Source: Pleurotus ostreatus/Saccharomyces cerevisiae fusant
Lineage: Eukaryota > Opisthokonta
Assembly (NCBI GenBank): GCA_024196135.1
Contig: JAMQCK010000023.1
Span: forward strand, 1-64,000
Direction: 5' to 3'
Length of the DNA stretch: 64,000 bases
In this document: positions 55,591-64,000 of the stretch, piece after piece
Numbering within the stretch: position 1 is the stretch's first letter
How the letters are laid out: the number at the start of each line of letters is the position of its first letter
The notes under the pieces: generated by a model
Database searches by the model: none
Told to the model about the DNA's origin: nothing
Seen by the model: only the letters and a program-made list of their open reading frames with translations
Program-made: the position numbers and the translations under genes

Positions 55591-57467
55591 ATGTCAGTGG
55601 ACGATGAACTTCGTATCCTCGTCGCTGCAGCGCTGCACAGTCTCGTGAATAACAAGTCAATCGTACTCCCCTTGTCCTCCATGGACCTCCTCGCACATGT
55701 TATCACCTTCAAGCCTCCAGTAGGACTGTTCCCCCCGGGTGCTCCCTACGCGCGTTTGCGCCTGACAGACCTGCGTAAATTTGAGCGTATTCTCGACACT
55801 CTGACCCGAACGTGGGACCAGGGGACCGTCACGATTGCGCGCAACGGAGAAGATGGTCCTCTCAGTGTCATCGACATCACGCTGCAGACGCCCGGAAGCA
55901 GCGCGAATGCAACCTTCACTGCGCGGAAGCGCAAGCGTCAGGTCGACGAGGAGGATGACTCGGCGGCTGGCACGGACGAGGAGGTTGAGCGCGAAGAGCA
56001 TACCGCGGTCGTGCAGAATCAACTCAGCAACGTCAGCAAGGAAATGCGAGAGGCGTTCACGATCATACTGAAGGGCACAGCGAGGGGGAGGCTGGTCGCT
56101 GAGCAGGTGCGCGATACGCTTTATCCCCTATCTATCTCGATGCTCATCTCTCTCAGTTCCACTCCATAGACGAGAAGTTCGAGCCCATCTGCCCCAACAT
56201 CACCAAGGAAGAATGCGCGAAGGCTCGCGCCGCCACTACCGGCACACCCAGCATCTGCTCTTGCGCACACTTCCGTCCCCTCATCCGTCCACATACGGAC
56301 CCATCCCTCGGGCATTGTTCGTACCTCAATACCTGCTACTCCGAACCGACATACGCGCAGTCCCCGTCAATCCCTCCATTCCCCGGTACCGCGCATAGCC
56401 ATGGTATGGCACCTCCAAACAGCCGCGTTCCCACATCGCTGCCATCCGGGCTAGGCGCGGGTGGCAGGGGAAAGGAGAAAGCGCCGTGTCGATATCTGCA
56501 CTACGAACTCGACTGGGACGTTGGTGACGAACGCGAGGATCATCAGCAGGCGGCGAGGGAGATGCAGCGCAAGCGAGAGGTGGAGAAGCGGAAGAAGATG
56601 CATAGGCTCGAGTTAGGGTTGGGTCCGAATGGGAACAAGACCGAGATGGTACGTACGCGACAGATAGATATGCCGGCCTTGTGCTCATGATGGTGCAGCT
56701 CCCGCCACAGTGGATAAACTGCGACCTTCGACGCTTTGACTACTCAGTACTGGGCAAGTTCCATGTCATCATGGCCGACCCGCCATGGGATATCCACATG
56801 AGCGTACGTGAACTCTGTCATACTACTTGCGACGTAGGACTCTAATGCTCAATCTTAGCTTCCGTACGGCACCATGACAGACGATGAGATGAAGGCAATG
56901 CCTATTCCGAGGTTGCAGGACGAGGGCATCCTGTTCCTCTGGGTCACCGGACGCGCTATGGAGGTCGGTCGCGAGTGCCTTCGCGTCTGGGGCTACACTC
57001 GCGTCGACGAGATCGTCTGGATCAAGACCAATCAGGTATGCATGTTGACCCTCCCTCTACGGCCCCTCGCTGATCCCGCGCAGCTTCAGCGCCTCATCCG
57101 CACCGGCCGCACCGGCCACTGGCTCAACCACACCAAGGAGCACCTCCTCGTTGGCGTGAAGAACCCCGCCGACCCCTCGCAGCCCTTCCGCCTGCCGCCC
57201 TGGGCGAACCGCGGCCTCGACACGGACGTCATCGTCTCCGAGGTGCGCGAGACGAGCCGGAAGCCGGACGAAGTGTACGGGCTCATCGAGCGCATGTGCC
57301 CGGGTGGACGCAAGGTCGAGATCTTCGGGAGGAAGCACAACGTGCGGCCGGGCTGGCTGACGCTGGGTAATCAATTGGGACCGGATCAGGTGTACGAGGA
57401 AGAGTTGAGGGAGAGGATACGCGCACGATATCCGGATCGCTTACCAGAGACTGCGTCGATGGGGTGA
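55591..57467 (+). CDS. IME4: N6-adenosine mRNA methyltransferase, METTL3/Ime4 (MT-A70)
   Basis: Starts [21 protein letters not shown] conserved middle region has [34 protein letters not shown] and CSYLNTC, the segment METTL3 carries before its catalytic domain. After an insertion comes [15 protein letters not shown]. The catalytic MT-A70 domain has [19 protein letters not shown], the active-site motif [85 protein letters not shown] and [17 protein letters not shown] and the S-adenosylmethionine-binding loop are intact, so activity is expected. Ime4 acts with Mum2/Slz1 in yeast meiosis. About 560 residues in five exons. Confidence 0.93.
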
Positions 57468-57638
57468 ACATAGCAAGGTGCGCAATACGGGTCATACAAT
57501 ACGGATACATTGGATATGGTTCTTTGGCTCAACTCCGTGACGCAGTGTTACGACCGTACCCTCTTCCGATCATCGCCGGCTTCGGTGTCGTTCGATGCAG
57601 GCTCCTCTGGTTCCTTTCGTTTCTCTTTCAGCCAGATT

Positions 57639-57923
57639 CTATCCTCTGGCATGTCCCATGGCCACGGCGTCCTTTTGTTCTTTTCCCTTCATGAATTCCG
57701 ATAATAAAGTGTCTCGATACTTGACGTTATCCACGAGCGCCTGGCAAGCCTTGACAGTGGTGGGCATGTCTACGTTGACGACGTTGCACATTAGGCCCGC
57801 GCATAACATCCTGTCGTCCTCATCCTCCAGATCTATGATTTCTGGAATCGTGCCCGCGTGCTTGCGGTCAAGTCTTACGAGCCTCTCAGAGCGATCGGAA
57901 GTTGTATCGTTGGTGGTAGCCAT
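57639..57923 (-). CDS. Small 94-residue protein with a SUMO-interaction-like motif
   Basis: Uninterrupted single-exon frame starting MATTNDTTSDRSERLVRLDR and ending VAMGHARG. It contains IPEIIDLEDEDDRM, a hydrophobic core followed by acidic residues as in SUMO-interacting motifs, then LCAGLMCNVVNVDMPTTVK and a helix YRDTLLSEFMKGKEQ. I do not recognise the family. Convergent with the Ime4 gene (172 bp between stops) and divergent from the unknown gene at 58164. Coding status is supported by its open frame at full length and protein-like composition only; it needs homologues for confirmation. Confidence 0.5.
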   Translation of the reverse strand: MATTNDTTSDRSERLVRLDRKHAGTIPEIIDLEDEDDRMLCAGLMCNVVNVDMPTTVKACQALVDNVKYRDTLLSEFMKGKEQKDAVAMGHARG

Positions 57924-58163
57924 GTAGATGGCAGCGATGGGGGGATGTGTAGGAGCGCAATCTTCGTGCGTGGCTACTGACAACGGGAATAGCCCACGCC
58001 TGTTTCTTCGCCACAAAAAGGGAGATCACGTGTGCAAGGCCGGCCTCTTTCAACATTGATCAAAACCCATTTTCAACTGCCACCGTCTGCCTGGGTTTAC
58101 GCAAGACTCGCAGTCGGGTGTTTCTCTCAGCTACATGGACCTTCCGCGCGCACACCATCCTCT

Positions 58164-60194
58164 ATGACTCTATCGTTCTCCGAAGGCTTCAGTGCTCGCA
58201 TTGCCGAGGACACGGTCCACATACCCCCTAACGCAGTAAAGGACAATTTGGACAGCGCATCAGAGCTACTCTCGCGCATATTGAGAGCAGCTTGCCACGA
58301 GAACGATGTGTACCCTGATTTTTGATATACTTCGATGTGGTCTTGTCGGGAGGTTCTCAGTAAATTCGCAGAAAAGCGGGCTTTACTTGAAAACGCTCAC
58401 TCCAAGCAAGACTATGCTTCACTTTTTCGCCCGAGTAAGTTCGGTCGATCATCTCACACTTACAGTATGACCGCTTTCCGGACCGTGACTCGCTCCCGTA
58501 CTTGCAGCGCTTGATCACGGCGTGGCGAGGACGAGCTGGCCTGGCCCTTGTCATCACAGGAACAAGCCTTTCGCGAGACATCTTCCGAGACGACCCCATT
58601 GAAATGGCACACGGTCGTTACAGATGGACGTCCGCGACAGGTGGATTCGACGCTGTGGACAAGCTGTGGACTCGAATCAGCAGTACGTCACGCGATATTT
58701 GCCTCCCCCTTTCCTTCGAAAAGCCAGTGGGAAACGGCTCTTGCAGCGACCAGGCAGCTGGCTTCGAGGACGGTGCGTTTTGTATGATCCGCATGAATAC
58801 GCTCGAGCTCAGCGATTTGTAACAGGCATCGATTCACGGCTTCCTTCATCGGGCAGTATCTTCGACACGGATTGTCACAGCCGCATCAGTTGCTCAATGA
58901 CTACGTACGAAACGCGACAGGATATTCGCCCCGGGACGCCGACGACTTGACGATAGCCGAAGGAGAGAGGCTCGAGCAAGCGAGGAGATTTCTTCACCCA
59001 ATATCTTTCGGTGCTATGCGAGGTAACCTGCCCGCTTATGCATGCCGAATTGCTTACTGATGTCAATGCAGATTCGCTGGTTCGGTCAACCGCCCATCAT
59101 GCACTCTTCCGAGTCCTCGTCGATTCGTCTGCCTTGCACGAGTACGGAGTGGAGTACGTCCAACTTGTGACGGAAGCTTTTGGCCGATTCGTCGACCACG
59201 ATGCCTCCAGAGTCGCTATCGACGAGCCCTTCATGCTCGTCAGCTGCGCGCTGTGGTACAAAAACGCCAACATCAATTTTCTCGATCTCCACTACCTACG
59301 CATGCTCCCCCAACGGCTGGGACACGTTTCCGAGCTCCGTCTTCTTCGCCTCGCCTTTGTCCTTGCGCGGCGCTTTGAATAAAAGCCCCCGCTGCGGCAA
59401 CTATTCACCTTTCAAGGCGCGCTGCCTTCGTGGGCGAATGCCCGAAGCACAAATCTCCTCTTGCAGCATCGGACCGCGAGGGGTGCCATCAGCGCTCGGA
59501 TCTACAGCTACAAGAAGGAGTTGGCAGGATCGACATCTTCGCTTACAAGTGTCGCATGCACGGATGCAGATATTGACAGATGGCTTGACCGCGTCGATTC
59601 CTCACCCTTCTGTATACTCCGACTCTCGGAGGAAGGAGCCCTGCTCTTTGCGTTGAAGCTTCCTGGTGACAAGAATGTATGGGTCGCACTCGACGGCAGA
59701 CAGGGCGAGCCTTTGACGGCAGATGGGGTCAAGCACGCATTGGCCCGTTTGGACCCAGCCACGAGCCTAAAAGAAGCTGTAAGTGTGCTGTTCTCGTCTT
59801 TCGAACGCATCTGACACTGCATAAGCAACTCGACAAACTCCGGCGCTTACCCAAACCCTGTCGACGCGCTGGCGATCCGCCCATATTCTTCGCCTTTGCG
59901 TCTGGTCTCCCCGACCCTCCCCAAGACACATCAGGCCACGCCGTTGCCACTGTCGATGTGGCGGAACTATGCGGATCGATAGGAATCACCGCGGGAGAGG
60001 TGTTGAAGGCGGCCGTACGCTTCACTTTGTCGACGGCAACTGAGCTGACTGAGTCGAGCTCGGCCAAACGGCCTCGAGACGCGGGTCCCTCTACAAGGGC
60101 GAGTAATCGACGGGCGACGGGACTTGGAGGTCTTGGTCCGGAGCGTATATTACGCCAGTCGACCATTCGGCGGCGACGAGGGCAGAGGGGCTAG
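58164..60194 (+). CDS. Unknown multi-exon protein of an expanded agaricomycete family (WLRGR-HRFTA motif)
   Basis: Starts MTLSFSEGFSARIAEDTVHI. Spliced exons give EKRALLENAHSKQDYASLF, LPYLQRLITAWRGRAGLALV, ITGTSLSRDIFRDDP, GRYRWTSATGGFDAVDKLW, YVTRYLPPPFLRKASGKRL, then WLRGR joined by an intron to HRFTASFIGQYLRHGLS, PHQLLNDYVRNATGYSP, and YLRMLPQRLGHVS. The end is Arg-rich (TIRRRRGQRG). I have seen the blocks ITGTxLS, WLRGR-HRFTA and PHxLLNxY together in large proteins of basidiomycetes. There they often follow a P-loop region, which I do not find here, so this copy may be N-terminally reduced. No function is known to me. The path through the exons at 58300-58480 and 59330-59460 is uncertain. 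Confidence 0.55.
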
Positions 60195-60555
60195 AGCAGA
60201 CATAGACCGTCGTAATGCTTGTCGTGGTTTTCGATTTTCGATACCTGTAGCCGAGTTCAAGTAGCGATGGTGAGCGTCTCTTTCGCGCGATCATATCTTG
60301 CAGCAGTCTAACGCCAAACCGCAGATAGTGCAAGCAATAAACGTGGACCTACGCGCAGTACGCGCAGATCGATGGGCTGACGGTATGCAATAGTGTTGCC
60401 TTCTCTTGTGCGACAATGACGCATGGAGCACTTCATGGGAGATGGCGGGCAAGGGTGCTTCAAGGAGAACGCCCAGCGCTAATCGCACAGTCGTCGACAA
60501 CCTGAGGCAAAGGATCGAAGTAACTGAATAAGAAGACCCAAGTACAAAAGGAAAC
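60195..60555. other. Convergent intergenic region, 361 bp
   Basis: Between the unknown gene (+) and the OPT transporter (-). Nothing recognised. Confidence 0.45.
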
Positions 60556-63500
60556 CTATTCTACAGTTCTACGCCGGCGCCTTACACCTATCGGCGGAAT
60601 ATTCTGTGGGACACGAGCAATCAGTTTTGGTGTCTTGTCAAGGTTCAGAAACGACGCACTAAGATCGTTGCCCCACCATTCGGGGAACAGGTGGCCTTCG
60701 CCCACGGCGCCGAAGACCGCGAGGTTGAGGATGAAAGAGATGACCTGGGTGCCGCCATCGAGCGCGCCCGCAACGATGTAATTGTCTGCAGAGGTTTGAG
60801 TATGAAGCTCGACAAGGCCGTCCGGGAGAACGTACACTTCGTGAACCAGCGCGGGTACTTGCGACGAATCCACCACTGGGACAGGATGCCGAGGGTCATG
60901 GTGGTGTTCACGGACGTGTTGATGCCGACTGGTGATCATTGTTAGCTTTGCGCGCGCCCGACACTACACGATAACACTCACCCGAGAGGTAGCACGCGTA
61001 TTGGACGATGATACCAGTGTTGATGTTAGCGAAGAACACGTTGTTGGGGTACTTCCGGTGCAGGATGTACCCAGGGATGGGGAGGACCGCGCCGATAGCG
61101 AGCGCGACGGGGACCATGTAGTACGTCTTGCCCGGCGAGAACATCTCGCGGCCGAGCGCGCCCCACGCAATCGCGTTGAAGTTGTAGCTCTGGGCGTTCT
61201 GCCCGGACCACAAACGCGTGCCGGAGAGCGAGAGCAGGTCCTCGCGCTGGTTCTTGATGATGGAGAGCATCATCACGTAGTTGAGCAGCGCGCCGACGAT
61301 GCAGCCGAGGATCTGGACGAGGAAGTTGACGCGGGGAGGGATCTTGATGTACTGGCCGAGCTTCAGATCGCCGAGGAGCTTGATGCCCTGCACGGTGGGT
61401 TGGCCGCCGTAAAGGGCGGCGTACATGTTCGCGACGGGGTCGCCGGGGACCATGTAGGAGCCAATCATCTGGTAGAAGCCGTCGAGCTGGCCGCCGAACT
61501 CCTTGAAGCCGAGGAGGGCGGATGTCGTGCAGTATACAGTCGTCTGAGGAGAACGAAGGTCAACACGATATACTGAGTTCCAGAGACCAGCCACTCACGA
61601 AGAACAATGAGATGATCAGGATAACGGTGAGCGCCCACCAGGAGAAATGCGAGTGGCCGGTGTAGTCAGTGGCCTGCGCCATAGCGTACGCGCACGCAAG
61701 TAGCGTGAACCACCACCACTTCGGAATCTTCTTGTAGCGCTTCATCGCCGTAAAGTGTTCATCGTGCACAATGGCGTGACCCTTGTTCCAAGGGTTGAAA
61801 GACATGACGAAGGGCTTGATGCTGGAGAAACAGTCAGTGAATCTTCGGTGCAGGTGAAACATGGCACGTACTCGTTCCAGTAGAAGAGGAAGACGTGTAC
61901 CGCCGTAGCACCCATGGCAAGGTTGCTGGTGATGAGACCGAGGGCGTTGGTGGCGGAGTAGAAGGCCGGCTGCGGTCGCGTCAGTCTTTGTCAAGGAAAG
62001 CTGCGTAAGACACTCACGCCGACATCCTCGTACTTGACAGGGTCAAACTTGCCATCGGTGAGAATAGCGGACTGGTTGTACTCCTCGCCTAGCATGACTG
62101 ATCAGACACGCAGAACGTGGAAACTGCGCCAAATTGCATACCGGTCTCGTCGAAGAGAGCCTGGGACATGAAGGGGAATTGCTTCGCCCTCCAGATGTTG
62201 CCGTAGTAGACGGCGCACATCAAGATATACTGGACGAACGTTAGCTATGCGCAGAAGGGCAAAGAAAGCCAGCGTACGGTAAAGCAAATACCGATATCCT
62301 CGTTCAGCTGGGTCCAAAGCGGGGTGTACAGGCAGGCAGAGCCAATGAGGTTCCAGTCGAAGCAGACGGCGAAAAGCTAGAAGCTGCGTCAGACACGGCG
62401 ACTTGCTACTCGCATGTGCGACACGTACACCCATGCCCTCGTTGTTGCTCGCCTATGGACTGCGTCAGCTCACAGTCTTCCGACAAGGCGGTCAAGTTAC
62501 TCACGCCACCGAAGATGTTGCGCATGACCTCGTGCGACTGGTCGATGAGGCAGAAGATGCTGACACCCGTGAGCAGCGGGAAGATCCACTGCGGGAAGAT
62601 CTCCCAGCAGAAGATCGCCGCGAAGACCGTCCAGAACATGCGCGTGCGCTTCGACCCGAGGCCACCGTCGAAGTGCAGCGCCTGGAACATGTTCGCGGGC
62701 ACGATGGTCGTCGGCCAGAAGGTGATGGACGGGTAGACGAGCGCCTCCTGCAGCAGGCCGGCGAATGAGTAGCCGACGAGCTGCGATGCGAGCAGGGTGA
62801 AGATCGCAATGCCCGGGTTGACCTCGTTGCCGTAGTACAAGTCCTGCACAGAGATGACCTGAATGGCGGTGGCGGAGCTAGTGTAGCGATGAGCATGGAC
62901 GATTGAGGCTGTCGGACCTGACATACCCGCTGGCGGTGTAGGCCATGATGTACGCGGCAGCGTGCTCCTTGATGTTGAACTTGCCCGGGTTGATGTACCT
63001 CAGAGGACCCCATCGAGGGATGATCTTCTCCCAAGCCTTGCCGACGAAGTAGATCATGATGAGCAGGAAGCCTATTCAAAGTTTGGTTGGGTAATTAGAC
63101 AAAGGTGATGATACTAACGAGACTAACCCTGAGAGACCGACAAAGTCTGGGGCTTGAAGTAGTACAGCTGGGCCAAAACGGACCTACAGAGCAGTCAGCA
63201 TGCAACACGATATGTTAGCCAAAGAGGGCGTACCCGAAGGCAGAGAAGCCTAAACCGAGGAAGAGCATGCGGAAGGTGATGACCGGGAGCTCGTAGTCGT
63301 CGCGGGTGCTCAAGACCTTGATGGCAATATCGTGCGCGTTCTCAATCTTGTACTCCTGCTCAGACGCTTGACCGGCTTGCAGACGTTCCTGTACAGAGTC
63401 AGCTTTCGAATCCAGGCAGGTATGGGATGTCACCTACCGCGAGCTCGGTTGCCTGCTTGAGAGCAAGGTCGTCGTCGGAGGCGGTCGTGGGTCCCTCCGT

Positions 63501-63614
63501 CGAGTAGCCCAACTCCTTCTCGAACTTCTCTTCATCGTCGTAACTCGGCGTGACGACGCCAACAGGGTTGACGCCGTGCTTGGGGTCGACGGAGTCCTTG
63601 TCCTTGATCGACAT
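60556..63614 (-). CDS. Oligopeptide transporter, OPT family
   Basis: Starts MSIKDKDSVDPKHGVNPVGV with an acidic cytosolic N-terminus. The first membrane region is LPVITFRMLFLGLGFSAFG, followed by LYYFKPQTLSVSQGFLLIM and GPLRYINPGKFNIKEHAA. Then ASQLVGYSFAGLLQEALVYP, SITFWPTTIVPANMFQALH, WEIFPQWIFPLLTGVSIFC, FSWWALTVILIISLFF, YMVPGDPVANMYAALYGG, LNYVMMLSIIKNQREDLLSL, YPNNVFFANINTGIIVQYA and LSQWWIRRKYPRWFTKYN. About 12-16 membrane helices and ~780 residues, typical of OPT proton-coupled importers of short peptides or siderophore/glutathione conjugates at the plasma membrane or vacuole. Eleven or more introns. Ends RVPQNIPPIGVRRRRRTVE. Substrate cannot be predicted from sequence here. Confidence 0.93.
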
Positions 63615-64000
63615 GGCCGGTGGACGGGGCGGGGCAAGGAAAGCGTGCGCACGGTCGCCCCGATGGTGAGTTGGCCCTTTAGTACATCGGTGGCGGAGGA
63701 ACTATCTCGTCCAGGAATAGTACCTTATCTCATGTGGGGAGTCCTTCGGAGCGCCAGATAAGTCCTGGGTCGGTGGAACTTGTGCGGCCTGCAACATCGT
63801 GACAGCAGCGTGAAGAGGGCTAGGCACGCGCTGCCAAGAACTCCAAGGCGTTTGAACACTGGCCGCCACACTGGACAGATAGACTTCGAGCAGCGAGGCG
63901 TCCTGAAGCATCAGGTGCGTCGAATTCCCGGGCAAACAAGCGCGGTGAAGCCTACTGTTCTTCGGTCGCGCGTTCAGCGGGGTTCGGATGGCAGGCGTGT
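63615..64000. other. Upstream region of the OPT gene to the window edge
   Basis: 386 bp holding the promoter of the OPT gene. The open frame at 63702-63935 on the minus strand has no recognisable product. Nothing else seen. Confidence 0.4.

Noticed and set aside
1..64000. CRISPR arrays, insertion sequences, bacterial-type operons, rRNA
   Set aside because: None seen; intron-rich eukaryotic gene structure throughout, and no direct-repeat/spacer pattern or rRNA signature.

Overview
The window looks like nuclear DNA of a filamentous basidiomycete, most probably a wood-decay-type Agaricomycete. The genes are dense and split by many short introns (about 45-70 bp, GTNNGT...AG). Coding sequence is GC-rich. 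Several proteins belong to families typical of that group: a DUF6593-like protein, Suc_Fer-like proteins, F-box/LRR proteins, an OPT transporter and an unknown family with a WLRGR-HRFTA motif. Genus-level placement is not possible from sequence alone. The first 63 bases are an uninterrupted C run, which suggests a contig end or artefact. All CDS coordinates run from first to last coding base and include introns.

Layout. 0-7.5 kb: truncated Iks1-type kinase (-), secreted protein with two tandem CSP-like domains (-), divergent SmF (-) / NC2-beta (+) pair, Mak32/PfkB-like protein (-). 7.8-13 kb: two paralogous genes of unknown function on the minus strand (copies A and B). 13.4-25.5 kb: housekeeping block with a 4'-phosphopantetheinyl transferase, Pol III subunit RPC6, an F-box protein, mitochondrial aspartyl-tRNA synthetase, Ivy1-like BAR protein, mitochondrial bL19 and Pab2-like RNA-binding protein. 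26.8-30 kb: Zn2Cys6 transcription factor. 30.6-39.2 kb: two Suc_Fer-like paralogues on opposite strands flanking a Sch9-like C2/AGC kinase and a small membrane protein. 39.5-41 kb: mitochondrial rhomboid protease. 41.4-46.9 kb: two more members of the unknown family on the plus strand (copies C and D). 47.2-64 kb: CLASP, an F-box gene with an in-frame stop, a DUF6593-like gene, METTL3/Ime4 m6A methyltransferase, a tiny SIM-bearing protein, a gene of an unknown family and an OPT transporter.

Most genes are ordinary single-copy cell-biology genes without operon-like logic. The exception, and the best candidate for something undescribed, is the four-member family (A-D). Each member has an N-terminal helix-turn-helix, a conserved segment ending in a YPP-like motif, a disordered linker that carries SUMO-interaction-like motifs in B and D, and four tandem ~65-residue all-helical modules resembling SAM domains. 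Phase-0 introns at matching module borders are shared by the copies. The architecture suggests a sequence-specific DNA-binding protein that self-associates or scaffolds other proteins, possibly built on a domesticated transposase/recombinase HTH. This is inference from domain pattern only.
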